The position numbers and the translations under genes were made by a program. The notes beneath the pieces are model-generated. The model saw only the letters and a list, made by a program, of their open reading frames with translations, was not told the DNA's origin and did not search any database. Source: Hypoxylon rubiginosum (Eukaryota > Ascomycota > Sordariomycetes > Xylariales > Hypoxylaceae). From it: a stretch of 64,000 bases of DNA. How positions within the stretch are numbered: position 1 is the stretch's first letter; every line of letters begins with the position of its first letter. This document shows positions 40,777-51,010 of the stretch, piece after piece. The stretch covers positions 1,860,001 through 1,924,000 of the forward strand of contig CADCXA010000031.1 in NCBI GenBank assembly GCA_902806565.1. Reading direction: 5' to 3'.

Positions 40777-42773
40777 CTATACCACCATGGGCACAGACAT
40801 CTTCTCACCGTCGCCGGATTCGCTCCCAACACTACCCCTATCCTTCTGCCCGTCCAGGGGAGTCATCCGACCCGGCCACTTGGCGAGGAATACAGTGAAG
40901 AATGAAATACCCCATAAGGCTATCCCCAACGCCCATGCACCACGCAGGCCGTCAACATATGCTTGTCGAATGCCCCGTAGGTCATCACCGGTGAAGTACC
41001 TTTCAAGGTCATAAGGACCGACGGCCAACACGTCAGCAACACTTACTGACGGTGCATATCTTGGCACGCTTTTTATTAGCAAGTTGTTCGTGATGGCGGA
41101 TGAAGCGGCGATGACCAAAGCAGCAGAGTAGAACTGTGTGACTAAATTTTTGAAAGCATCCTGGTTAGTCGTAGCTTTCCTTTCTAACAACAATGCCAAC
41201 CCCAGTTAATGCATCGCAGTACAGTAGTGACTCACCGAGCACAGCTCCCAGAGCAATTGCCTTGTCCTCATTAGAGCTTACAACACCTGCAATGATGGGG
41301 GGTATCTGAACAACTATCCCAATACCAACACCGAGTAGGATCTGATAGCCTATCTGCTTGCCCAACCCGGTGTCAACGTCAAAAGTGTATATCAGACCGC
41401 CAGCCACCGCTGAGATGGCGGCGCCTATGAACAGAAACGGTGAGTAGCGGCCGAACTTTCCGAATAAAACAGAAGATATGAAGGTAACAATTGCTTTGAG
41501 GTTGTTAGCCAGAGATAGTATTGTAAACGGGATACCTTCGCTACGTACAGGTCGAGCAGATAATAGGAATGGTGCGGATTCCACTATCTCTTGGCGACAA
41601 GCCAGCAGTAGCTTGGAAGTAGGTGGGGATATTGTAAACGACAGCGAAGTAAGCTCCATACAGGCTAACATAAAGAAAGACGGTATATTAGCAAGGTTGC
41701 CATGGAACCGGCGGGATGAGACTCACAAGAATAAGTAAACACAGCCGACGAAGATATCCTTCATCTTCATCAAACGTAAGACAAAAAGCGCTTTCTCCCC
41801 TTGCCACGCCTCATTGACGAAGAAGACGACAGTCAACAGGATCCAGCCGACAAGTAAACCAATTATTGTCGGAGAGTTCCAGCTTTTCTCCGTGCCACCC
41901 CAACCTAGGGCAAGAAAATAGCATATCAAGCTAGCCAGGAAGGTAACGGTACCTATGGGATCAAAGCTTAGTAGAATCTCCTTCAGGGGTGCGTTTTGCG
42001 AGACCTTGGCGTGCGCTGGCGTCTGGAAGAAGAACAGGATGAAAGCAAACGGGACGGCCCCGATAGGCAGATTAATGTAGAAACACCACCTCCATGTGAT
42101 TCCCGAGGTAAATACACCACCCAGTAAGGGTCCGATGACACTCGCAATGCTGAATACGGTACCGATCATACCGACGATAACGGGCACCTTTTCGGGCGGG
42201 GCGATGAAGTTGGATATGGAGTAGCAACCTAGGAGAATACCCGCCGCGCCGCCGCCTTGAATGGCCCGTCCGACAATCAATGCCGGACTGTTGGGAGAGA
42301 CCCCGCCGATTAGACATCCGACCTCGAAGACGAAGATAGCTGCCAAGAAGACGTATTTCATGTCGATGTACTTATAAGCCTTGCCCCAGATGGATTGGAA
42401 GGCAGCGTAGCATAGGAAGAAGACTGAGCCATACCAGCCTGCTTGCGAGAGTGAGTTGAACTCGGCTGTGATGGCAGGAATAGCTGTTGATATGATACTC
42501 TGGCCGGTCGATGTTAGGAAGGGTGAGAGTCCGCTTTTAGGCCGTACGGGCTGCTGGAACACTTACAATGTCAAGGCCAGCCTAGAACGCGAGGTCAGAT
42601 GAGAATAACATGGTTGCTAGTTGCAAAGGAGGTAGGAGGTAGGTATGCAGGGGATATGAGGGATGACTGACGAGAAAGATACCCAGAAGCAGGCCGGTAA
42701 TGATAAAACTCTGCTTGATGACAGACGGGTATACAACTTGCGCCTGTTCTTGCGCATGCACATCCGAAGACAT
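40777..42773 (-). CDS. MFS transporter, DHA2 (drug:H+ antiporter-2) family
   Basis: Six exons on the minus strand (42773-42672, 42581-42567, 42499-41727, 41664-41549, 41493-41236, 41141-40777) join in frame to 542 residues, the usual size for 14-helix DHA2 efflux pumps. The second exon is only 15 nt and restores the helix-1 motif FLAGLDISIISTAIP. Other family signatures are VGRAIQGGGAAGI, IGPLLGGVFTSG followed by WRWCFYINLPIGA, and the late-helix stretch GKFGRYSPFLFIGA. Such proteins sit in the plasma membrane and export toxic compounds or secondary metabolites using proton-motive force. The gene shares a 598-bp upstream region with the divergent AflR-domain protein. Introns 4 and 5 are my reconstruction from reading-frame continuity; intron 1 uses the donor GTCAGT. 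Confidence 0.88.
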
Positions 42774-43371
42774 GTCGGTCGATCAAGTCTCGCTTGGAGA
42801 TGTCGACTCTGCTGTATCCATCGTTACGGCTCCTATTTCTGCTGTGTCAAGATACGATTTGCATAGACCCTAGCGAAAGTGAAGACGAGTGTTTTCCGAG
42901 AAGAAGACTAAAGGACTTCACATTGCTACTTGCTTACTTGAACCATTCAATTAATATTATTATTTATTTGTCCCTTTTGTCTAATACACCCCTGATAATA
43001 TGATTCATATCACTGGACTCTCCCCCTTTTCATCGGGGCCTTTCTCTGATTGGTTGTTTTTTTCGAAACTGGATTAGTAACGACCCGAACGCGTGCTAAC
43101 TGGGCGAAAGAAAGCACCCGAGCCGCTGACTAATATAGAAAGGACCCGATGACACTCCTAGAAAACTACCCGACAACACGTCAAACTCATTCACAACTCT
43201 TACCAGAACTAGGTACGCGAAAGAAAAAAGACCCGGAGAATTATTATCAAATCGGACAGTTTATTAGCGGCATGGCGGCTGCTTTCGCTGAATGCCAACC
43301 CCCCTGAGTCTACCTACCACCTTGCTCTCTCTCATCCCAGTTCAACCGCCCGTATCTACCGGCCTGCGCAA
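42774..43371. promoter_or_regulatory. Shared divergent promoter with ACCCGA motifs
   Basis: This 598-bp region lies between the starts of the transporter (minus) and the AflR-domain protein (plus). ACCCGA occurs four times on the plus strand at 43083-43088, 43116-43121, 43144-43149 and 43168-43173, with a variant ACCCGG at 43231-43236. Zn2Cys6 regulators commonly bind CGG- or TCG-type half-sites, and TCGGGT (the complement) contains one. The regulator encoded at 44370-45817 is the obvious candidate, by inference only. Confidence 0.5.
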
Positions 43372-44040
43372 ATGTCTGGCCTGGCCCCTGATACTGGCCA
43401 ACCGTCAGATAAGGCAGCCTACCCCACCGCCACCGCCGCCACACCAGGCTCAGCTGCCGTTCCGCCCCCATGCGAATGCTGGCCCGCTACTCTCCGCATC
43501 GTTGATATCTGCCAGAGCTGTTCCCAGGCGTCATCGTCACCATTACCATCGTCTGCAAACGTAGAGGTGGGCAATTCCACCGACGCACCACCAGGGGTCG
43601 CACTAGCCAACACGCTCGCCGTGGCGCGCAACCTGGTGCAGCACTGGGGCGCGGTCAACGGGTGCCCAAACGCCGAGGCGCACATGGACGCGCGGATGCT
43701 GTGCCACATGGTGGACGCGATCGGCCTGGTCCTGCGCGACCACGAGAAGGCTATCGACGGCGCCTCGGCGGCGCCGCGCGCGTCGCCCCGGACGTTCGTC
43801 GGGAGGGTGGAGTTGGACGCCGGCGAGGCGGCCATCGTCGCGCAGGAGGCGCTGAAACACTCCCTCGTCCGCCTAGCGGCGATGCTGCAGGATATCGAGG
43901 AGGAATCGGCTTGGCTGGGGCGGCGAACCGACGAGGAGGCTACGAAGGAGAAGAACGCGCTGGGAGACCGAGAGGTCAAGGGTCTGATCACGCGGCTGTT
44001 CCGGATGCTGGGGAATGTGAATCGATTGGACACTGCTTAG
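43372..44040 (+). CDS. AflR-like C-terminal domain protein without a zinc cluster
   Basis: A single exon of 222 residues starts at an ATG with the context CGCAAATG. The protein has the layout of the C-terminal domain of AflR-type fungal regulators. It has a CECWPATLRIVDICQSC segment, a helical LANTLAVARNLVQHW stretch, a C-containing helix around RMLCHMVDAIGLVLRDHEKAI, and the closing pattern FVGRVELDAGEAAIVAQEAL then LVRLAAMLQDIEE. No CxxC-type DNA-binding domain occurs in this frame or in the 600 bp upstream. It is convergent with the full regulator at 44370-45817, whose C-terminus has the same pattern, and divergent from the transporter. It may be a DNA-binding-domain-less paralogue that modulates the full regulator; this is inference. 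The opposite-strand 204-residue frame is a composition shadow. Confidence 0.7.
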   Translation: MSGLAPDTGQPSDKAAYPTATAATPGSAAVPPPCECWPATLRIVDICQSCSQASSSPLPSSANVEVGNSTDAPPGVALANTLAVARNLVQHWGAVNGCPNAEAHMDARMLCHMVDAIGLVLRDHEKAIDGASAAPRASPRTFVGRVELDAGEAAIVAQEALKHSLVRLAAMLQDIEEESAWLGRRTDEEATKEKNALGDREVKGLITRLFRMLGNVNRLDTA

Positions 44041-44369
44041 AAGCTGTGATACATCGGACAACACACGTAGGCATTGTAAACTCTATGCAAAATAATGAAT
44101 GGCGTTTGATGCAAATGGCTCATTCAGATTACGGGAACATTCGCCTCATTGTATAAAATGGCGGCAAGATTGGGTCTGTCTTTCCTATCCTATATCTATA
44201 AATTGGCTCGCAGTCTGTGTACGATCTCAACATAGGGTTTTTACATGACTACTCCCCCAGCTTCAACGCCAAGGAGACATCCGGTTCTAAGATCGTCCGT
44301 TCTTTTCCCATGTAGTCATGATATCCCAGCCCGAAATTCTCGTTCATGCCTCTGCACTGCATCACCTCG
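44041..44369. other. Convergent 3' intergenic region
   Basis: These 329 bp separate the stop codons of two convergent genes. No further feature is visible; both terminators must lie here. Confidence 0.5.
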
Positions 44370-45817
44370 TCATAATAAGACCATAGCACCTTGCATCGAC
44401 TCGACCCTCCTCACTAGGTCATCCAATAGGGTTCCCGTTATGTTCCCCAGAAGCGTCGTACTACCACCCCAATGAAGCGGACCATCCATTAACTGTCCTC
44501 TCTCTCGCTCTCTCTGCCTCACTCCCCGCACGCTCTTCAATGTTTCCAATCCAGCCAGCATTCTATCCACGCGCAACCTAAGGATCCGCTTCATAGCATC
44601 CGACTTGGCTTGGCCCTGCAACAGAAAATTCCCGATGCGCAAGTCCCGACTTGCCTCCACGACCGGCGTCACACACGGCGAGGCTAGCGTGCTTCGAAAC
44701 GACCGCTGGAGTCGACGTTCTGACGGGCCTGCCGGCATCCCCGGCGTCCCGAACAGCAGGGAATCGTTAGCCTTTTCCATGTTGTGGGCCGATTGAGCAG
44801 CCAGGCGGAACATGTCCTCGAGTATGCCGACGATGCGCTCTGCCAAGACGGCTAGGCCAAGGAGAACAGGCCGGTCCGAGGTGAGACAGGGTTGGAGGTG
44901 GTCTTGTGGGAATTCAGTGTCGGCCTCTGCGTTCCCTGGATAAGACCTGTTTCTATGGCCCGGGCATGTTATTAGGCGGAATCGCAATGCGTAGAAGTCG
45001 CGTTCCGCTTCAAGTACGAGATCAATTGAGGGCGCAAATCTCATACGCGCCAATGCTTGTTCAAGCTTGGTAGTCCGCGCGAGAATAGACACGTAGCAGT
45101 CGACTCCCGGCTCGGAGTCAAGCGCGTAGCTTAGAGTCTGAGCGTTGGCACAAGTAGATTCGTCGAGTAACGTACTCAAGTTGGCGGCGGCGTGGTTTTC
45201 TTGTGATTGCGGCTGGGGCGTAACACAGAGCTGATGTTCTGAAATCCAAGTGTCCACCGTTAAACGTAAATGTTCGTCGTTGCTATGCGAGGGAACGACA
45301 AAATTCTGTGATGAAGTTGCGGCCCTGGAATTCGTCTCTGAGGTTGGAGGATTAGAATCTACCATCTGAATATCCGCGGTTGCCACGTCCTCTTGGATGG
45401 TGGCAGTAGTTGAGGCTCCATGGCTAGTCGAGTCTGTCGAGGATTAGTATATCGAGGAATCCGTTTAGGAATAATGATGTGGACAGCGCCTAGGTAGCAC
45501 TCACTGCCAGGTGATAGCGTGGAGGAAATTCGTATCATAGACTCGGAAACTTCATCTTCATCTTCGTCATCGTCAAGCCCAATGCCATCATGAATGATTT
45601 TCCTTGGCCTTCCGATACGCCTAAGAGGGCTATAGACACAAGATACTCCTCTTTGCGCGCACCGTCTGCACGAGGGCTTGTCTCGGCTACATCTGACCTT
45701 CATGTTCTGGCACTGGTCACATGACAGCCGGTATTTCGGAGATTTAGCAGCACCAGCATCAGCACCAGTCGATGCGCCTGCTGCGGACTTATCCGACAGC
45801 GCACGAGAGGCTGCCAT
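44370..45817 (-). CDS. Zn2Cys6 transcription factor, AflR-like
   Basis: Two exons (45817-45505, 45433-44370) joined over a 71-nt intron give 458 residues. The binuclear zinc cluster spans residues 33-60 with spacing Cx2Cx6Cx6Cx2Cx6C (CDQCQNMKVRC, then CSRDKPSCRRCAQRGVSC), followed by the basic linker RRIGRPRK. This arrangement is close to AflR of the aflatoxin pathway. The C-terminal half shows the matching regulatory-domain pattern, with CYVSILARTTKLEQALARM, a helix ending VGILEDMFRLAAQSA, and RIGNFLLQGQ then LRLRVDRMLAGLETL. The start at 45817 is the first real ATG; a longer frame upstream opens with TTG only. Located between a divergent transporter pair and secreted-protein genes, it may control the transporter. 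The metabolite pathway is unknown. Confidence 0.88.
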
Positions 45818-46344
45818 CGATGTCCCAATCAATAAAGCACACCGCCCACTGTCTATACACTGTCTATATGCGCCCAAGTTGGATTGTCCGTTTGCTGCTG
45901 CCTGAGTTCGCTGCCGTGATTGCGTTACACGGCGTCGGCATCCGCTGATAGAGAAGATAGGGTGAATGAGTCTTGTGGTAGCGATGCGATGCTGAAAGTG
46001 AGATCCTGGGGTAATGCTGACCGAATTTGGAATTCACCCCTGATTAGGATGGGGTTACATAAGCAGGTGTGTGTAGGTTGTGGGTAGGCACGTGACAACT
46101 CTTATAGTGTCTTTAAATCTAGACGTTCCAGTTGGTTGGATTTCGTCTACGGCTAAAAGAACCTCACCGGCAGTTACGGTTATTAAGAATTCTGCACGGC
46201 ACTCAAAACTTAATCTACAGGTCGACATACGGAGCCAGATTGTTTACAGCCCGGTCGCTCCAGTCGTTGATTTAAGAAGCGAACAGAAGTTCCACACCAT
46301 GCCTCGCCAAATTTACTTTGAAACTTCACGCAAAGAACTTCACC
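45818..46344. other. Divergent intergenic region
   Basis: These 527 bp hold the upstream regions of the Zn2Cys6 regulator (minus) and the DUF1996 gene (plus). I see no coding exon. An ATG-started frame at 46299 is out of frame with the DUF1996 gene and could act as an upstream open reading frame. Confidence 0.5.
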
Positions 46345-47491
46345 ATGTTTTGGAGCGCCCTCACCGTTGGTGCCCTTTTCGGGCAATATGCCTCTGCGCA
46401 GAACATGCTTCGTTTTGGTTGCTCGCAGCTCACCATCGAACGCGCTGATCCTCTAGTCTCTCCCGGCCAGAACCCGGCCCCCCATACCCATCAGATCATC
46501 GGAGGAAACTCGTTCAATCTTACGGTAGTGCACATGGATCCCATCAAAATACGGACGCTAACAAGACTCAGATGGAACCCGCGGTATACGATCCGCCCAG
46601 CTTGTCCACTTGCACGACTTGCACCTACTCTGAGGACTTCAGCAACTACTGGACTGCCTCTTTATACTTCAAGTCCCCTGAGAATGGCACCTTCCAGCGG
46701 GTTCCCCAGTTTGCCAACTTCGGCCTTCAGCAGGACGGAGGCATGACTGTCTACTACATGCCTTACTCTGCGAAGAATGGCAAGATGACGGCATTCAAGC
46801 CCGGCTTCCGGATGATCGCCGGAGACCCCACGAACAAGCAGAACAAATACAAACCCTCGATCTGCCATCGCTGCCTCGGAAACGGCGAGGGTTTCGCTCC
46901 GTGTGATGCCAAGGACACGAGCGAGCTCCCAACCAAGTTCTGCCCCGGAGGTATCCGTGCTACCATCATCTTCCCGTCCTGCTGGGATGGTGTCAATCTC
47001 GACTCGCCGGATCACAAGTCCCACGTTGCCTACTCCAACGGCGGTGGCCTCGGCACCCCGAACTGCCCTTCTACTCACCCCGTTTCCATTCCCCAGGTCA
47101 TGTACGAAGTTATGTGGGATACTGGAAAGTACAGCAATACTGCTTGGTACGGAAGTGGCAAGCAGCCCTTCGTCTACAGCTTCGGCGACTCGTATGTCTC
47201 CCCCCTCCCCACCCCCCCAAGTCCATGTTTCGATTGCGCAGTTACTAACGTCGTTCCAGAACCGGTTACGGCCAACATGGTGATTATTTGTTCGGATGGA
47301 AGGACAACTCATTGCAAAAGGCCATGGACGCCCTACCAGCCGGAAACTGCGCCAATGCCAACTGCGGTGTTCTCAAGATACAATCCGCCGCGGACGCCAT
47401 GAAGTGCAAGAAGGCTCAGCAAGTCGTTGAAGACGTTGGACAGACTGGAAAGTGGATCACTGAGCTTCCAGGAGGCGTAGCAGTTAACTAA
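46345..47491 (+). CDS. Secreted DUF1996-domain protein
   Basis: Three exons (46345-46524, 46572-47191, 47260-47491) join in frame to 343 residues. The ATG at 46345 has a strong context (CACCATG) and opens a signal peptide MFWSALTVGALFGQYASAQ. The mature part is a full DUF1996 domain. It runs from LRFGCSQLTIERADPLVSPG and PHTHQIIGGNSFN, across the first 47-nt intron, to ADPLVSPG-type and STCTTCTYSEDFSNYWTA motifs. It continues with CPGGIRATIIFPSCWDGVNL, DSPDHKSHVAYS and, across the second intron, TGYGQHGDYLFGWK. DUF1996 proteins are abundant extracellular or wall-associated fungal proteins with no settled activity. No WSC domain follows, unlike in longer relatives. Confidence 0.92.
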
Positions 47492-48427
47492 GTACCTACC
47501 GGCTACCGTGCAATAGTAGACTGCGGGTAGTGTTGTATTTTGAGATGTTGGCTATTTCACCTAACGTTAATTGGATAGACTAGATAGGTACCTACTTAAT
47601 CTATTTCAATTAGGTGCAGTTTCAGATAATCGTTGCGCTCGGTAAAGAAGATCGATGACGCCTTAAAGTTGGGTTGACATACCCCTTATTCCAGCTGCCT
47701 TGCCACTATCAATCAGCAGAAGTATTCAGAACCTTGTTTTTTTTTTCGTATATATGAAATAAACATTACTCATTAGTTCTTATAATTAGGAATCTAACTC
47801 TAAATCACTCGTTTCTATAAGATAAAATAAAAGTACCTAGACATCTGACACGTATACTAACTAGCCCCTTTAAACCCAGTACGGAGGACGCTATTAAAAG
47901 TTTTGTCCGTAGGGGATGTTTTCAGCTGCCCAGCGGCTGCTGTCTGCTGGAGCTGCTGACAGCTGTGAGCAGTGATTAGGGGGCCCTTATCCACTAACTC
48001 CCCTGTAATTGTAGCGTAGTATGCTCACTAAGCTCCTTATAAATAGAATTATTACAGCACATGTACCCATTAAATATGTTAGATCCTTTGGAATTATAGC
48101 ATATGTTCTTTCACCAATTGTGCTGCAAGCGTGTCAGATGAACTATCAAAATTTCCGAAGAAAAATGACCATCTTCGAGTTTTAATTCAGATGGCATTGG
48201 CTGAGAAAACATCCTCAGTGTTGCCTGTTTCCCTAATTGTGCCTGGAAGGCACATGAAAACGACAGCCAGTGCTAATAATACACGAACGAGCGGATGAGA
48301 AGTTTCTATACCGAAATTCGACATAACCATAGTGACACAAGTACCCCTATCCACACAGCTTTCTACCAAAACCCCGTAAGATAGCATCGACGTCATGCTT
48401 TTTTCTACTAAATTCCATTTACCCCCT
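47492..48427. other. Intergenic region, no gene seen
   Basis: These 936 bp lie between two convergent genes. The middle (about 47740-48110) is AT-richer and has a CAGCTG-rich stretch near 47920-47970, possibly an old transposon remnant. I could not pair convincing terminal repeats. Short frames here lack any recognisable domain. Confidence 0.45.
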
Positions 48428-49160
48428 TTACGCGCCACTTCTAGCTCGGCAGACGAATACGTTCGTATTAGCTGGGCAAGTTGCTCCAGTATCTTTGTCG
48501 TAGAACTGGAGGTTAAGGGTGCCAGTTGGCTTGTCTGCGCCATTCGTGATCGTGATCTGGGCCTGGCCGCCGGTATAGCCACTGCACTGCCTTTGCAAGC
48601 CATCGAAGAGCTGCGGGCAGATCTCGTCAACAGTTGCCATGGAGTACTTGATGCCTTCGTCGAAAGTCAACTGCGCAATGAAAATGCAGTCCTGGTTGCC
48701 CTCGCAAGCTAGATCCTGAAAGACGTACTCGATACCAACGAGAGTTGTCCTCGAGTACTGCTTGACAAGATCGCAAAACCGCTGCTGCGCGCCCTTCCAT
48801 TCGTTCGGCTCGCCGTACACATAGCCGCAAAGCACCTTGGTTAAGGCGACCGAGACGCCGCGAGTTTGTAGGACCTTCGTTTCATTATGGCTATCGGGTC
48901 GCCATAATTTTCCCCCTTCAATCTGCTTATCCGCCCAGTCGTCAAATTCCATACCACTGCTTGAAAATGGGCCGTCGTAAGCCGTTCTCCCAGCCATTTG
49001 GGGCTGACTGGGAACTAGAGCATCTCCAGTCAATGGGCTGGCAAGAACCTATTCCCCGTACATGTTAATAGGCAAGACGGTTTATTCAGGGCCGGGTAGA
49101 AACATTACTTACTAAGGTACTAGCGAAGAACGCTACGGTGACCTGCTTGATGAAATACAT
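48428..49160 (-). CDS. Secreted protein of unknown function, eight cysteines
   Basis: Two exons (49160-49113 and 49048-48428) with a 64-nt GT-AG intron give 222 residues. The first exon supplies a signal peptide, MYFIKQVTVAFFASTL, completed by VLASPL at the start of exon 2. The mature protein has eight cysteines and no domain that I recognise. Segments are RTAYDGPFSSSGMEFDDWAD, a central LTKVLCGYVYGEPNEWKGAQ, LACEGNQDCIFIAQLTFDEG and a closing TCPANTNVFVCRARSGA. An even cysteine number and a clean secretion signal fit an extracellular, disulfide-bonded protein. It lies beside other secreted-protein genes. An extra 3' exon cannot be excluded. Function unknown. Confidence 0.75.
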
Positions 49161-49934
49161 GATGCAGATATCTGTGATGGGTAAAGTCTTTGATGAAGTC
49201 GTTGACAAACTGCTTCAATGCTTAGGGCTTCTAGAGCGAATTTGGGTTCACAATATTTGACTTCCGGATGAATTAGAGGCTTTCAAAGCTTAAATACATT
49301 TCTATCTCAGGTGTCTCTCTGTTCCCTCTCTACTTGATCATATTTCTATGAGTGCATCAAATCATAGCTCACTTTAAAATAGCACGGAGGATGTTCAAGA
49401 AGGACCGAATGAAGCTATCCATATCATGCGAACCCGGCAATGTTATAACTTGTTGAGACAGATAAGAGTTCTATAATCAATTGAGATTTTCGACGTCAGT
49501 ATCATGAACTCCACGTTGTATTCCCATGCTTACCAAATGGGCCCCAGGATGAGGGAATCAGTAGTTTTGTCAGGTCATTGGTTAGAGCATCCTATAAATG
49601 TCAATCATTCTGTCCATAAAAGTGGGATGTGCAAGGCACTGCCGAAGGAACGGGACCGACGAAAGTGATGCTTCGCAGATCATCTTAATTTATCAGTTTA
49701 CCTACTAAAATAGGTCGGTAGGTTGCTTGCATTGACTTTTCTATGCTAGGTACCTACTTAGGGGGTTAGGTAGATAGATATAAAACTTGCCGCTGCCTTG
49801 AAGTTTGGGTAGATCTAATACGCACACAAACGAGGTCTCTTTGAAAAGCCAGACGAAATCCTATCTAAGAAAGACATCACTCGCTACACCAGGACTCTTG
49901 CAATACCCTTTTCAATTCGTCCTACTTAGTCAAA
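49161..49934. other. Divergent intergenic region with TATA box
   Basis: Upstream region of the minus-strand secreted protein and of the plus-strand small cysteine-rich protein. A TATAAAA at 49779-49785 lies about 150 bp before the latter's ATG and is a plausible core promoter. No gene is visible. Confidence 0.45.
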
Positions 49935-50201
49935 ATGAAAGCAATCGCCTCTATTACCACGGTTCTACTCGCCACTGTTGGCGCTGTGCGGGCAGTAGGA
50001 CCGCAGCCGTGCTATAACCACGCTGACCCCCGAAAGTGTGTCTCCCGTACATTTCTGATAGGCATTAACTAACAGTCGTTGGCTGATAGCGGGATCGCGA
50101 ATTACTGCCAATGTGCCGACAATACGTGCTGGGAAAGGGCGGCAGATACAGACTGCGATCCTACATCGCAAGTATGGATCAACTGCCCGGCTGCAGACTA
50201 A
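49935..50201 (+). CDS. Small cysteine-rich secreted protein (70 residues)
   Basis: Two short exons (49935-50035 and 50090-50201) flank a 54-nt intron with a TAACTAAC branch region. They encode 70 residues. A signal peptide, MKAIASITTVLLATVGAVRA, precedes a 50-residue mature part with six cysteines (CYNH, YCQCA, NTCWE, TDCDP, INCPA). Size, cysteine content and signal peptide meet the usual criteria for a candidate secreted effector-like protein, but no family match is recognised and no role can be assigned. The ATG lies in AAAATGAAA context. The gene is missed if only long uninterrupted frames are considered, because the intron splits it. Confidence 0.75.
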
Positions 50202-51010
50202 ATAGCAAGCCTTGGTACTGGAAGTCTGACTTACGAGTTCCTGTATACTTCTTGAGTTTTTGTTCTATTTCTGTTGAAGATTATTAGATGTGGGCACCAG
50301 GGGGTTCGGTTGACGAAGTGCTTGAGGTTGTACCAATGAAGGACATGCAGAAAAGAAAAGGAATGATGAGACACTTACCAGGTACATAGGTACATAAGGT
50401 ACATATAGAATCGATAGACCTCTTAAGACGATGTGCCTCAAATCAATAAAATGGGACTCGAGGTTCAAGTGAATTGAAAGCTAGGTGGTGAAGTAATATC
50501 GTACCTACCTATAAGTGTAGTCGATATACCATCCACAATGATATTATTCAAGGCACCCATAAGAAGATATGCCATGATACGACTTGACCAATGCTACAGT
50601 TCCTATCCAAGGCACTTCATGTCGTATCTAACTTTCAATAGCTTCGAATAGTTGGAATTAGCCGACTTATTTCTACAACCCAGAGAGAGGTCGGTTAAAT
50701 GTCCACCGAGTAGGCGGCGGGAGAGCTTCTGTTCCCCTATCTTGGCTTTATCGACGGCCCACATCCGTAGGCCTGTAGGTATAGATAAGCTTAAACCACT
50801 AACTCGTGTGGCTGTGGTTGTGGTTGTATTCGAATTCGTGCCCCCGCAAATTCCGTTCCGGGAAGGTGGGAGAGCTCATAGAGTTGCTGCAGTTGACCGA
50901 ATGATAAATAAGAGATACCCAAGGTACAAAATGGCTGACTGTACACGTCTTTCTCATCACAAGAGCGCACAGGACAACTATATACTTGACCGCTCGCAGT
51001 AAATACCACG
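50202..51010. other. Intergenic region, no gene seen
   Basis: These 809 bp contain several repeats of the common short motif GTACCTACCT but no exon or RNA gene that I can support. The last part is the promoter of the metalloprotease. Confidence 0.45.

Noticed and set aside
43419..44033. 204-residue minus-strand frame opposite the AflR-domain protein
   Set aside because: A GC-driven antisense shadow; the plus-strand frame shows domain pattern, real ATG and plausible context.
47740..48110. Possible old MITE between two genes
   Set aside because: AT-richer and CAGCTG-rich, but I could not pair terminal inverted repeats or find a target duplication.
48187..48630. 147-residue frame overlapping the 3' end of the eight-cysteine secreted protein
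   Set aside because: It overlaps in another frame and its first half is a shadow. Splicing into it would lose the final cysteine pair; no supporting motif.
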